Shown here: piece by piece, positions 28,392 through 40,160 of the stretch | How the letters are laid out: each line of letters opens with the position of its first letter | How positions within the stretch are numbered: the stretch's first letter is position 1 | Source of the DNA: Ramlibacter henchirensis | Lineage (GTDB): Bacteria; Pseudomonadota; Gammaproteobacteria; Burkholderiales; Burkholderiaceae_C | Assembly: GCF_004682015.1 (NCBI RefSeq) | Contig: NZ_SMLM01000001.1 | Span: 868,001-932,000, forward strand | Direction of reading: 5' to 3' | DNA: 64,000 nucleotides | Made by a program: the position numbers and the translations under genes | Notes under the pieces: generated by a model | What the model was told of the DNA's origin: nothing | Database searches by the model: none | The model's input: the letters and a program-made list of their open reading frames with translations, nothing else

Positions 28392-28451
28392 CGCTCCGGT
28401 GCCAAGACGAGAAGCGATGCTTCGGTGCTCGCATTCGCACACTGTTCCCAC

Positions 28452-28726
28452 GCGGCAGGCGGTGCCTGGCCCGGGCGATTTGTGGGACGAGCGGGGCCGC
28501 AGCGGCCCGGCCGACGCGAGCGCCTCGCGAATCGAGGTGCGAAGTCCGTTTTAACTTCTGACTCGCGGGAGGTGTCCGAACAGAGAGAGCGGCCTTCGGC
28601 CGGTCTCTCTGTGAGTTCTACCGCGGGAGGTCGGGCCGCGTTCAAGGCCACGCGCGTCCGTGTGCGAGCGAAACGCGAGCACGCGGACCGGCCCAGCATG
28701 AGCCCGGGCCAGGCGCCGCCTGCCGC
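28452..28726 (-). repeat. Palindromic repeat element, copy R, inverted relative to copy L
   Basis: The ends 28452-28476 and 28702-28726 are 25-bp inverted repeats with one mismatch. On the minus strand it contains the same core as copy L: GAACTCACAGAGAGACCGGCC, a 3-nt loop, GGCCGCTCTCTCTGTTC (hairpin 28580-28612), then GACACC-CCCGCGAGTCAGA. The outer TIR sequence differs from copy L (GGTGCCTGGCC in place of GGGCCCCGG), so the two copies match their own partner arm better than each other, a sign of arm co-evolution or gene conversion. It abuts the argG stop. Confidence 0.8.
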
Positions 28727-28743
28727 GAGGGCGCGGCGCTTGA

Positions 28744-30414
<1,671 letters not shown>

Positions 30415-30497
30415 TCAGGGGTGCGGGGGAAACCCGGAATTCTAGGCGCAAGCCCCCGTGCGCCCTGCCGCGCCGCCATGCGCGCGCGGCTTTGCCG

Positions 30498-31202
30498 TCA
30501 GTGACGGTGACGATGGTGGTGGCGATGCCCGGAGTGGTGGACGAAGCCGAAGTGCAGGCTCACCGGCGGGCGCCAGTAGTACGGGTAGGGACGGGCGTAG
30601 TACGCAGGATAAACCGTCGTGGTCGGCACGATCACCGTGGGCGCGGCGGCTATCACAGCCGGCGCCGGCGCTTCCACCAGCGGGGCCGGAGCGGTGAGCG
30701 GCGCCGCGGGCGCCACCGGCGCGGTGGTGGCCGGGGGCGTGGACACGGGCGTGACCTGCAGCTGCACCGTCGGGCCCGGATCGTGCGGCAGGTTCACCTG
30801 GTACTGGCGGCCGTTGTATTCGTAGATCACGTTGTAGCCGACGGCGCGGTTCTCGTAGAACAGCTGCGTCGTGCAGTTCTGGACGGTCTGCAGGTGCGTG
30901 TTGCCGCCGCCTTCGATGCGGTCGCCCAGCACCACGCCGCCCAGCACGCCAAGCACCGTGGCCGCCGCGCGGCCGCTTCCGGAGCCGATCTGGTTGCCCA
31001 CTGCGCCGCCCGCGATGGCGCCCATCAAGCCGCCCGCGCCGGTGGAGGGCTGCTGCACCGCCACCTGCTGCTGCGAGCAGACCTGGCGCGGCACCTGCAC
31101 CTGCTGGATGACCGGCGTGCTGGAAAGCACGCGGCCGACTTCCTGGGCGTGCACGGCGCCCGCGGCAACAGCGGCGATCGAGAGGACGACGTACTTGTTC
31201 AT
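30498..31202 (-). CDS. Exported glycine-zipper 2TM-domain protein with His-rich tail
   Basis: 234 aa. A signal peptide (MNKYVVLSIAAVAAGAVHA-Q) is followed by the glycine zipper at ~55-95 (GGLMGAIAGGAVGNQIGSGSGR...LGGVVLGD), as in the SmpA/OmpA-associated RickA-17kDa antigen class. A domain with NCTTQLFYENRAVGYNVIYEYNGRQYQVNLP follows, then a Pro/Ala-rich linker and a terminal HHSGHRHHHRHRH that could bind metal. GAGG is 6 nt before ATG 31202, so the upstream in-frame start at 31238 is rejected. The role is unknown; envelope location is inferred. Confidence 0.82.
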   Translation of the reverse strand: MNKYVVLSIAAVAAGAVHAQEVGRVLSSTPVIQQVQVPRQVCSQQQVAVQQPSTGAGGLMGAIAGGAVGNQIGSGSGRAAATVLGVLGGVVLGDRIEGGGNTHLQTVQNCTTQLFYENRAVGYNVIYEYNGRQYQVNLPHDPGPTVQLQVTPVSTPPATTAPVAPAAPLTAPAPLVEAPAPAVIAAAPTVIVPTTTVYPAYYARPYPYYWRPPVSLHFGFVHHSGHRHHHRHRH

Positions 31203-31302
31203 GGCAGCCTCGTTCGGCAAGCGGGAATCAATGCCCAAATTCTAGGCACGCGCCCTTTGCCGTGGCGCTTCGCGGCGGTAAATGGACGGTAAAAGTTGAG
31301 CT

Positions 31303-31662
31303 TCAGCGCCGTTGCGCCAGCGCCTGCCAGGCCTGAGCGTCGAAGCCGACCGTGGTCGTGCCGTCCGGCCACTCCACCACGGGGCGCTTGATGACGCTCG
31401 GCTGCGCCAGCATCAGCTCGCGGGCGGAGGCCTCGTCGCGCACGCCTTGCTGCTGCGCCGCGTCGAGCTTGCGCCAGGTCGTGCCCTGGCGGTTGACCAG
31501 CTTGTCCCAGCCGACGGCCCGGCTCCAGCCGGCCAGCCGGTCCTGGGGGACGCCGGCCTTCTTGAAGTCATGGAATGCGTAGCCGACGCCCTGGCCGTCG
31601 AGCCAGGCGCGCGCCTTCCTGACCGTGTCGCAATTGGCGATGCCGTAGAGGGTGATGCTCAT
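31303..31662 (-). CDS. ArsC/Spx family protein (YffB-like)
   Basis: 119-aa thioredoxin-fold protein. N-terminal ITLYGIANCDTVRKARAWL carries the single cysteine of the ArsC/Spx motif, and SVIKRPVVEWPDG is the conserved cis-Pro/anion loop. It resembles YffB more than true arsenate reductases: no ars genes are nearby, so detoxification is unlikely. ATG 31662 is 32 bp from the divergent folC start. Confidence 0.9.
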   Translation of the reverse strand: MSITLYGIANCDTVRKARAWLDGQGVGYAFHDFKKAGVPQDRLAGWSRAVGWDKLVNRQGTTWRKLDAAQQQGVRDEASARELMLAQPSVIKRPVVEWPDGTTTVGFDAQAWQALAQRR

Positions 31663-31694
31663 GAGGCGATGCTAATCCCAAGGACAATCGCGGC

Positions 31695-32984
31695 ATGCAG
31701 ACCTTGCAAGACTGGCTGGCGCATTGCGAGCGCCTGCACCCGAAGGCCATCGAACTGGGCCTGGACCGGGTGCGCGGCGTCTGGCAGCGCATGGGCGTGG
31801 CCTTCGCCTGCCCGGTGATCACGGTGGCGGGCACCAACGGCAAGGGCTCCACCTGCGCGATGCTGGAGTCGATCGCCCACCAGGCCGGCTGGCGCACCGG
31901 CGTCTACACGTCGCCGCACCTGGTGCATTTCGAGGAGCGTTGCCGGCTGAGAGGCCAGCCTGTCGCGGCCGACGCGCTGGTGCCGCACTTCGAGTGCGTG
32001 GAGCAGGCGCGGCAGGACACGCAGCTGACCTATTTCGAATTCACCACGCTCGCCATCCTCAGCCTGATGGCCGCCAGCGAACTGGACGTCGCCATCCTCG
32101 AAGTCGGCTTGGGCGGCCGGCTGGACGCGGTGAACGTCGTCGACACCGACTGCGCGGTGATCACCAGCATCGACCTGGACCACCAGGAGTTCCTCGGGCC
32201 GGACCGCGAATCCATCGGCCGCGAGAAGGCCGGCATCCTGCGCGCCGGCCGGCCGGCGGTGGTCAGCGACCCGGTGCCGCCCAGGAGCGTGGTGCAAACG
32301 GCCGAGTCGGTCGGCGCGGACCTGTGGCTGCTGGGCCGTGACTACAACTTCTCCGGCGACAAGCAGCAGTGGGCCTGGGCCGGGCGCGGCCGGCGGTATT
32401 CGGGCCTGGGCTATCCGGCGCTGCGCGGCGCCAACCAGCTGGTCAACGCCTCGGGCGTGCTGGCCGCGCTGACGGCGTTGCGCGACCGCTTGCCGGTCAC
32501 CGCGCAGGCGGTGCGCACCGGCCTGGCGCTGGTCGACTTGCCGGGCCGGTTCCAGATCGTGCCCGGCCAGCCCACGCTGGTGCTGGACGTGGCCCACAAC
32601 CCGCATTCGGTGGCCGCCCTGGCCGCCAACCTCGATGCGATGGGGTTCTATCCCACCACGCGCGCCGTGTTCGGCGCGATGGGCGACAAGGACCTGAACG
32701 CGATGCTGCGCAAGATGGACCCGCTGGTCGACGTCTGGTACTTCACCGACCTGGACACGCCACGCGCCGCAAGCGCGGCGTCGCTGCAGGCCTTGTGGCG
32801 CGCGCAAACGACACGCAAGGACGCTGTTGCCCACACGCACGCCGGACCGCTGGAAGCGCTGCGCAGCGCGATGGCCGCGGCGGACCCCACTGATAGAATC
32901 CTGGTCTTCGGATCGTTCTACACCGTGGGCGGCGTCCTCAAGGACGGCCTGCCCCGTCTCCAGGCCAGACACCTGGGCTCCTGA
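31695..32984 (+). CDS. folC: Bifunctional folylpolyglutamate synthase / dihydrofolate synthase
   Basis: 429-aa Mur-ligase-family ATP enzyme adding glutamate to dihydropteroate and to folates. The P-loop TVAGTNGKGSTC, the TSPHLVHFEER loop, LEVGLGGRLDAVN (dihydropteroate site) and the C-terminal VLDVAHNPHS are all present. It begins the run folC-SPOR-cvpA-purF-metZ-gltX. accD, which I recall usually precedes folC in this group, is absent; the ArsC-like gene is there instead. Confidence 0.96.
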   Translation: MQTLQDWLAHCERLHPKAIELGLDRVRGVWQRMGVAFACPVITVAGTNGKGSTCAMLESIAHQAGWRTGVYTSPHLVHFEERCRLRGQPVAADALVPHFECVEQARQDTQLTYFEFTTLAILSLMAASELDVAILEVGLGGRLDAVNVVDTDCAVITSIDLDHQEFLGPDRESIGREKAGILRAGRPAVVSDPVPPRSVVQTAESVGADLWLLGRDYNFSGDKQQWAWAGRGRRYSGLGYPALRGANQLVNASGVLAALTALRDRLPVTAQAVRTGLALVDLPGRFQIVPGQPTLVLDVAHNPHSVAALAANLDAMGFYPTTRAVFGAMGDKDLNAMLRKMDPLVDVWYFTDLDTPRAASAASLQALWRAQTTRKDAVAHTHAGPLEALRSAMAAADPTDRILVFGSFYTVGGVLKDGLPRLQARHLGS

Positions 32985-33016
32985 ACCCTCGGCAGAACTC
33001 GTTCCCAGCTCGCTTC

Positions 33017-33733
33017 ATGGCCTTCTTCAAGTTCCGCAAGGGTGGCGACGAGTCCCCGGCCGCCGCGCCGCAGGCCGAGAGCGTCGAAGCCCTGCGCCGC
33101 CGCGCGCGGCATCGCCTGATCGGCGCCGCCGTGCTGGTCCTCCTGGGCGTGATCGGCTTCCCGCTGCTGTTCGACACGCAGCCGCGGCCAGTGCCGGTGG
33201 ATATCCCGATCGACATCCCCGACCGCAACCGCGCCAAGCCGCTGCCGGCGCCGTCCGCCGCGCCGAAGGCCCAGGCGCCGGCGAGTGCCGCGCCGCAACT
33301 AGCCGCCGTCAAGCCCGCGCAGACGGCTGCCGCTGCTGCGCCGAGCGCAGGCGGGGCTGTCACACCGGCGGTTCCGGCCGCTACGCAAGCGAGCGTCGAA
33401 GCCAAACCCGAGCCGAAGGCGGATTCCCGTCCCGCGGCTGCCGCCGCACCGTCGCCGACCCCGGCCAAGGCCGAGCCTGCGTCGCGGTCGGCCGAGGCCG
33501 CACAAGGCCGCTTCGTGGTCCAGGTAGGCGCCTTCACCGAGGTCGGCAAGGCGCGCGAGGCTCGGCAGAAGGTCGAGAAGGCCGGCCTGAAGACCTACAC
33601 CCACGTCGCCGACACCAAGGAAGGCCGCCGCATCCGCGTGCGCGTCGGCCCATTCGCCACCCGCGCCGAGGCCGACAAGGCGGCCGGCAGGATCAAGGAA
33701 CTGGATTTGCCCGCGGCCATCCTCACCTTGTGA
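33017..33733 (+). CDS. SPOR-domain cell-division protein (DedD-like)
   Basis: 238 aa. A cytoplasmic start (1-33) precedes one membrane helix (~34-52). A long Pro/Ala-rich periplasmic linker (~65-160) leads to a C-terminal SPOR domain (~163-238: GRFVVQVGAFTEVGKAREAR...RIRVRVGPFATRAEADKA). SPOR domains bind denuded septal peptidoglycan. ATG 33017 is 32 bp after folC; cvpA begins 13 bp downstream. Confidence 0.92.
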   Translation: MAFFKFRKGGDESPAAAPQAESVEALRRRARHRLIGAAVLVLLGVIGFPLLFDTQPRPVPVDIPIDIPDRNRAKPLPAPSAAPKAQAPASAAPQLAAVKPAQTAAAAAPSAGGAVTPAVPAATQASVEAKPEPKADSRPAAAAAPSPTPAKAEPASRSAEAAQGRFVVQVGAFTEVGKAREARQKVEKAGLKTYTHVADTKEGRRIRVRVGPFATRAEADKAAGRIKELDLPAAILTL

Positions 33734-33746
33734 GCAGGCGAGCCGG

Positions 33747-34235
33747 ATGGCGGTGCTCGACTGGGTCTTCGCAGGCGTGCTGGTTTTTTCGCTGCTGCTG
33801 GGCGCGCTGCGGGGGCTGGTCTACGAGGTGCTGTCGGTGCTGAGCTTGATCGCGGCTTTCGTGCTGGCCCAGTGGCTGGCACCCGAGGTCGGGGCGTGGC
33901 TGCCGATGGACCGTGCGGCGGACTCCTTGCGCTACGCGGCCGGCTTCGCACTGGTGTTCGTGGCGGCGGCGTTCGCAGGCGGCCTGCTGGCCTGGACCAC
34001 GCGCAAGCTGGTGGAGGCCGTGGGCCTGCGGCCGGTGGACCGCGCGCTGGGCGCGGCGTTCGGGCTGGTGCGCGGCATCGTGCTGGTGCTGGCCGCGTCG
34101 GTGGTGGTGAACATGACGCCGCTGCGCAACGCGCAGTGGTGGACCGAATCGGTGGGCGGCGGCGTCTCGACGGCCGCGCTCAGGGGATTGAAGCCGGTGC
34201 TGCCCGAGGAATTCGCGCAGTACCTACCGGGGTAA
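33747..34235 (+). CDS. cvpA: CvpA family membrane protein
   Basis: 162-aa inner-membrane protein with four hydrophobic segments and the CvpA-type LDWVFAGVLVFSLLLGALRGLVYEVLSV N-terminus. In E. coli cvpA sits upstream of purF and is needed for colicin V export and envelope homeostasis. Here too purF starts 5 bp downstream, so the two are cotranscribed. The molecular function is not settled. Confidence 0.93.
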   Translation: MAVLDWVFAGVLVFSLLLGALRGLVYEVLSVLSLIAAFVLAQWLAPEVGAWLPMDRAADSLRYAAGFALVFVAAAFAGGLLAWTTRKLVEAVGLRPVDRALGAAFGLVRGIVLVLAASVVVNMTPLRNAQWWTESVGGGVSTAALRGLKPVLPEEFAQYLPG

Positions 34236-34240
34236 TTCGC

Positions 34241-35761
<1,521 letters not shown>

Positions 35762-35762
35762 C

Positions 35763-36974
35763 GTGAAGGCCAAGCAACTCCCCGCCGGCCTGCACCGGGA
35801 CACGCTGGCCATCCGAGCCGGCATCGAGCCCAGCCAGTACGGCGAGAACTCCGAGGCGCTCTATCTCACCAGCGGCTTCCTGCAGCCGGACGCCGAGACT
35901 TCGGCGCGCCTGTTCGCGAACCCGCAGGAGGGCTACACCTACGGGCGGACTTCGAACCCGACGGTCACCTGCTTCGAGCAGCGCCTTGCCGCCATGGAGG
36001 GCACGGAGGCGGCGATCGGCACTTCGACCGGCATGGCCGCGATCCTGCTGCTCGGCATGGGCGTGCTCAAGGCGGGGAACCACGTGGTCTGCTCGCGCTC
36101 CGTCTTCGGCTCCACGCTCAACCTGTTCGCCAAGGAGTTCGGCAAGTTCGGTGTGGAATCCACCTTCGTCTCCCAGACCGACGTGAAGGAGTGGGAGGCC
36201 GCCGTCCGACCGAACACGAAGCTGCTGTTCGCCGAGACGCCCACGAATCCGCTCACCGACGTGTGCGACATCCGCGCCTTGGCCGATCTGGCCCACGGAG
36301 CGGGCGCATTGTTGACCGTCGACAACTGCTTCTGCTCGCCGTCGCTGCAGCGCCCCACCGAGCTCGGCGCCGACCTGGTCATCCACTCCGGCACCAAGTA
36401 CCTCGACGGACAGGGCCGCGTGATGGCCGGTGCGATCTGCGGGCCCGCGAAGCTGGTGAACGAGGTCTTCGCACCGATCGTCCGTACCGCCGGCATGACG
36501 CTGTCGCCGTTCAACGCATGGGTGGTGCTCAAGGGCCTGGAGACGCTGTCCCTGCGCATGAAGGCCCACTGCGCCAATGCGCTGGAGATCGCCCGCTTCC
36601 TGCAATCGCATCCGGCCGTGACGCGCGTCTACTACCCCGGCCTGGAGACGCATCCGCAGCATGCTCTGGCGATGCGGCAGCAATCCGGCCTTGGCGGCCC
36701 GGTGGTGTCCTTCGATGTCAAGGGAGGCGATCCCGCCACGCTGCGCCGCAATGCGTTCCGGGTGATCGACAGCGCGCAGGTGATGAGCATCGCGACCAAC
36801 CTGGGCGACACCAAGTCCATCATCAGCCATTCGGCCACGACCTCGCACGGCCGCCTGACGGAGGAACAGCGCCAGGCCGCCGGCATCGGGCAGGGCCTCG
36901 TCCGCGTGGCCGTGGGGCTGGAACACGTGCAAGACATCCAGGCCGACCTGCTGCGCGGCCTCTCCAAGCTGTGA
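35763..36974 (+). CDS. metZ: O-succinylhomoserine sulfhydrylase
   Basis: 403-aa PLP enzyme of the Cys/Met metabolism family that makes homocysteine by direct sulfhydrylation of O-succinylhomoserine. The PLP lysine is K212 in [10 protein letters not shown] with the Asp at 187 (TVDNCF); the phosphate-binding [10 protein letters not shown] and STGMAA are conserved. The GTG 35763 start gives the usual N-terminus ([15 protein letters not shown]). It is packed between purF and gltX (4-bp GTGA overlap with gltX). Confidence 0.93.
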   Translation: MKAKQLPAGLHRDTLAIRAGIEPSQYGENSEALYLTSGFLQPDAETSARLFANPQEGYTYGRTSNPTVTCFEQRLAAMEGTEAAIGTSTGMAAILLLGMGVLKAGNHVVCSRSVFGSTLNLFAKEFGKFGVESTFVSQTDVKEWEAAVRPNTKLLFAETPTNPLTDVCDIRALADLAHGAGALLTVDNCFCSPSLQRPTELGADLVIHSGTKYLDGQGRVMAGAICGPAKLVNEVFAPIVRTAGMTLSPFNAWVVLKGLETLSLRMKAHCANALEIARFLQSHPAVTRVYYPGLETHPQHALAMRQQSGLGGPVVSFDVKGGDPATLRRNAFRVIDSAQVMSIATNLGDTKSIISHSATTSHGRLTEEQRQAAGIGQGLVRVAVGLEHVQDIQADLLRGLSKL

Positions 36975-38353
36975 AAGTCAGAACCCGTTTCGCGCCGTCG
37001 CCGACCGGCTTCATCCACCTCGGCAACATCCGCTCGGCCCTGTACCCGTGGGCCTTCGCGCGCTCGCAGGGTGGCGACTTCATCCTGCGCATCGAGGACA
37101 CCGACCTGGAGCGCTCGTCGCAGGAAGCGGTTGATGTCATCCTGCAAGGCATGTCGTGGCTGGGCCTGGACCACGACGAAGGCCCGCACTTCCAGATGCA
37201 GCGGATGGACCGCTACAAGGAAGTGCTCGCGCGCATGCGCGAGCAGGGGCTGGTGTATCCCTGCTACATGAGCGTGGCGGAGCTGGACGCGCTGCGCGAG
37301 CGGCAGATGGCCCACAAGGAAAAGCCCCGCTACGACGGCACCTGGCGCCCCGAGCCGGGCAAGCAGCTGCCGCCGGTGCCCGAGGGCGTGCAGCCGGTGC
37401 TGCGCTTTCGCAACCCGACCGGCGGCGTCGTGGCCTGGGACGACAAGGTCAAGGGCCGCATCGAGATCAGCAACGAGGAGCTGGACGACCTGGTGATCGC
37501 TCGGCCCGACGGCACGCCGACGTACAACTTCTGCGTGGTGGTCGACGACATCGACATGGCGATCACCCACGTCATCCGCGGCGACGACCACGTGAACAAC
37601 ACGCCGCGGCAGATCAACATCTTCCGCGCGCTCGGCAAGGAGCCGCCGGTGTATGCCCACCTGCCCACCGTGCTCAACGAGCGCGGCGAGAAGATGAGCA
37701 AGCGCAACGGCGCCAAGCCCGTCACCCAGTTCCGCGACGAAGGTTTCCTGGCCGATGCGGTGGTCAACTACCTCGCGCGCCTGGGCTGGTCGCACGGCGA
37801 CGACGAGATCTTCAGCCGCGAGCAGTTCCTGCAGTGGTTCGACCTCGACCACCTGGGCAAGAGCGCGGCGCAGTTCGATGAAACGAAGCTGCGCTGGGTC
37901 AACGCGCAGCACATGAAGGCGATGCCGGACGCGCAGCTCGCGCCGCTGGTGGGCGAGCAGTTGCGCAAGCGCGGCATCACGCCCGACGAGCGATTGCCGC
38001 GCATCTGCGGGCTGTTCAAGGATCGTTGCGACACCACCGTGGCGCTGGCCGACTGGGCTTCGCGCTTCTACCTGCCGGTGCAGCCGTCGGCCGAGGACCT
38101 TGCGAAGCACATCACCGAAGGTGTGCGCCCGGCCGTCAGCATGCTGGCCAAGATGCTCGAGGGCGTGCAGTGGGACAGGGGCGCCATCGCCGAGAGCCTG
38201 AAGGAAGTGCTGCGCGCCACGGGGCTCAAGATGCCCCAGCTGGCGATGCCTGTGCGAGTGCTCGTGCTGGGCACGCCGCAGACGCCGTCGCTCGATGCGG
38301 TGCTGGAGCTCGTTCCTCGCGAAGTCGTGCTGCAGCGTCTCGCGGCGGCCTGA
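36971..38353 (+). CDS. gltX: Glutamyl-tRNA synthetase
   Basis: 460-aa class Ib synthetase. The HIGH-type motif is in [19 protein letters not shown] and KMSKR appears as EKMSKRNG. The C-terminal anticodon-binding helical domain is complete. The start is GTG 36971, overlapping the metZ stop as GTGA. It is followed 35 bp later by a three-tRNA array that includes its own substrate, tRNA-Glu. Confidence 0.97.
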   Translation: MKVRTRFAPSPTGFIHLGNIRSALYPWAFARSQGGDFILRIEDTDLERSSQEAVDVILQGMSWLGLDHDEGPHFQMQRMDRYKEVLARMREQGLVYPCYMSVAELDALRERQMAHKEKPRYDGTWRPEPGKQLPPVPEGVQPVLRFRNPTGGVVAWDDKVKGRIEISNEELDDLVIARPDGTPTYNFCVVVDDIDMAITHVIRGDDHVNNTPRQINIFRALGKEPPVYAHLPTVLNERGEKMSKRNGAKPVTQFRDEGFLADAVVNYLARLGWSHGDDEIFSREQFLQWFDLDHLGKSAAQFDETKLRWVNAQHMKAMPDAQLAPLVGEQLRKRGITPDERLPRICGLFKDRCDTTVALADWASRFYLPVQPSAEDLAKHITEGVRPAVSMLAKMLEGVQWDRGAIAESLKEVLRATGLKMPQLAMPVRVLVLGTPQTPSLDAVLELVPREVVLQRLAAA

Positions 38354-38388
38354 ATTTTCAGTGTAGAATGCGAGGCTCGACACCGGAC

Positions 38389-38464
<76 letters not shown>

Positions 38465-38494
38465 CGCAAGGTGTCGACGGAAGTTCAAGGTTTC

Positions 38495-38570
38495 GACCCT
38501 ATCGTCTAGAGGCCTAGGACATCACCCTTTCACGGTGAGTACCGGGGTTCGAATCCCCGTAGGGTCGCCA
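38495..38570 (+). tRNA. tRNA-Glu (TTC anticodon)
   Basis: A 76-nt cloverleaf: acceptor GACCCTA/TAGGGTC, anticodon stem TCACC/GGTGA with loop CTTTCAC (anticodon TTC at 38529-38531), T-arm CGGGGTTCGAATCCCCG, CCA encoded. It lies in the same array as, and just downstream of, the gene for its synthetase gltX. Confidence 0.96.
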
Positions 38571-38672
38571 GAATTGCACTTCGGTGCGAACTGGCAGATC
38601 CGGTCGGCAAGCCGACCGGATGGCAACAAGTGGCAGGCACTTGGCTCGCAAGAGCGAACGCCGCACCGACGC

Positions 38673-38749
38673 GGAGTGGTAGTTCAGTCGGTTAGAATAC
38701 CGGCCTGTCACGCCGGGGGTCGCGGGTTCGAGTCCCGTCCACTCCGCCA
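38673..38749 (+). tRNA. tRNA-Asp (GTC anticodon)
   Basis: A 77-nt cloverleaf: acceptor GGAGTGG/CCACTCC, anticodon stem CCGGC/GCCGG with loop CTGTCAC (anticodon GTC at 38707-38709), T-arm CGGGTTCGAGTCCCG, CCA encoded. Third tRNA of the array. Confidence 0.96.
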
Positions 38750-38764
38750 AAAACAAGAGAGAAG

Positions 38765-38801
38765 AAAACGGGTTGCGATCGAAAGGTTGCAACCCGTTTT
38801 T
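38765..38801 (+). terminator. Rho-independent terminator of the gltX/tRNA array
   Basis: AAAACGGGTTGC pairs with GCAACCCGTTTT around a 12-nt loop and is followed by T residues. It lies 15 bp after tRNA-Asp. Confidence 0.9.
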
Positions 38802-38911
38802 CCGTTTCTGGGTATCCGCGGCTTTCTGGACGATGGCGAGCGTCTCATCCATCGGCGCGCGCAGCTCGTCAGTCCTCGATAGGCCGCGGGATCGCCCCGA
38901 GCCGCACCACT

Positions 38912-40039
38912 TCAGAACTGCTTGGACAGCCTCACCTGGTAGAACGAGCCTGACATCGCGTTGCGCGTGTCGATCATCTTCATGTACTGCAGGTTCAGCG
39001 CTGCGCCCAGGACGGGGACGAGCGTCGTGTAGAACAGCCCGGCACCGTTCGCCCGGAACCGATTCGGTCCGAAGGTGCCGCCGGAATCGTCCTGGACCTG
39101 CTGGACGCGGATGAACTGGCCGCCGACAACGCCGATCGGCGTGCGCGTCATCGCCACGGCATCGATGCCGGCGAAGTTGCCGCTGCGCACGTCGTTGTCC
39201 TTGTTGCGCGAACTGATCCCGAAGCTGGCTTTTCCGGCGAGCGTGATCGTCTGGTTCGGGCTCCAGGCGACCATGACGCCCGGCCGTAGCGTGTAGTAGT
39301 TGCCGAAGCCGATGTTGGCCGTCGAGGCCGCGTCGTACTCGCCGGTCGGCAATGCGAGGACCGCGCCCGCCACCACCTTCAACTGGTGCTGCTGCCAGGC
39401 CCAGGCGGCGCCGACCTCGACGTCGCCGATGCCGCTCATCTCGACGGTGCCCGCCGCGGATTGCGCCGCCAGGTTCGCCTGGTAGCCCGAGGCGAAGCCG
39501 GCCTGGGCGGCGGCTTGTGCGGTGGCAGCCGCGCCGGGCGGCAAGGGCGGGCTGGTCAGCGCGGGCTGCAAGGTGCCGAGCGCCGGCGTGGCCCCGCTGA
39601 GCGCCAGCTTTCGCTCCAGTTTCGTGGTGTACGGCACGTTGACGGCGAAGGACAGGCGGCCGCCCGCCCAGGTCTGCTGCGTGAGGTACCCCAGGATCAG
39701 GTTGGCCTGGGTCTGGTCCTGCTCGGTCTCGATGGCGACGCTGCCGCTGAAGTTCGCGGTGCGGACCGCACCGGCCACCGGCGCCGGGGTCGCAAACGTG
39801 CCGGCGACGGGCTGCTGCCTACTGTTGCCGGTATCGTCGGTGACCTTGTCAACCCGGATCTGCGTGACCATCGCGCTGCCGAACCAGCCCGGCTTGTCGA
39901 TCGGGGCGAGGACCTCGCCGCCCAGGGTGCCGGACAGCGGGTAGCGCAGCTTGAAGCCGTCGGCGGCGTGGGCCGGGGCGCACAGCAGGGTGGAAGCCAG
40001 GGCGACGCCGAGTGCGCTGCCGGGAATGAAAGAACTCAA
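38912..40039 (-). CDS. Outer-membrane channel/transporter of the phenol-degradation MetA (SphA-like) type
   Basis: 375-aa predicted outer-membrane beta-barrel. The signal peptide MSSFIPGSALGVALASTLLCAPAHA is followed by alternating strands and ends in a C-terminal Phe (VRLSKQF). The pattern fits PF13557 proteins found with aromatic or hydrophobic compound degradation, where they are thought to admit the substrate. An Ala/Gly-rich insertion (~150-190) is probably an extracellular loop. The start is TTG 40039: GGAGAC sits 6 nt upstream and this start gives a proper signal peptide. It diverges from the amidase operon across a shared operator and is likely co-regulated with it. Confidence 0.8.
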   Translation of the reverse strand: MSSFIPGSALGVALASTLLCAPAHAADGFKLRYPLSGTLGGEVLAPIDKPGWFGSAMVTQIRVDKVTDDTGNSRQQPVAGTFATPAPVAGAVRTANFSGSVAIETEQDQTQANLILGYLTQQTWAGGRLSFAVNVPYTTKLERKLALSGATPALGTLQPALTSPPLPPGAAATAQAAAQAGFASGYQANLAAQSAAGTVEMSGIGDVEVGAAWAWQQHQLKVVAGAVLALPTGEYDAASTANIGFGNYYTLRPGVMVAWSPNQTITLAGKASFGISSRNKDNDVRSGNFAGIDAVAMTRTPIGVVGGQFIRVQQVQDDSGGTFGPNRFRANGAGLFYTTLVPVLGAALNLQYMKMIDTRNAMSGSFYQVRLSKQF

Positions 40040-40087
40040 GGGAATGTCTCCAGGGGGTGGTTTGAGCCGCTCGCGTGTCGGTACGTC

Positions 40088-40130
40088 TTGACCGCGAATA
40101 ATTATGAGCGTACTCTCATAAAATGCGCAA
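40088..40130. promoter_or_regulatory. Divergent promoters with 20-bp palindromic operator (site 1)
   Basis: The palindrome TTATGAG-CGTACT-CTCATAA lies at 40102-40121. On the plus strand a -35 TTGACC (40088-40093) and weak -10 TACTCT (40111-40116, 17-bp spacer) would drive the amidase operon. On the minus strand TTGCGC (40130-40125) and CATAAT (40106-40101) would drive the outer-membrane gene. The palindrome covers the spacer and -10 of both, as expected for a repressor site. The same palindrome recurs at 44447. Confidence 0.75.
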
Positions 40131-40160
40131 GAGTTCGAACCTGCATTCACCCACCGCTTC

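Noticed and set aside
27923..28699. Open frames of 119 and 189 codons inside the inverted repeat elements, as genes
   Set aside because: No ribosome-binding site and no domain; they cross hairpins and TIRs. Kept only as a question in the findings.
31303..31662. Arsenate resistance locus
   Set aside because: The ArsC/Spx-like protein is YffB-like and there are no ars transporter or regulator genes nearby.
38514..38852. A 112-codon minus-strand frame over the tRNA array
   Set aside because: It reads the complement of tRNA-Glu and tRNA-Asp and the terminator. Such tRNA-derived frames are a known annotation artefact.
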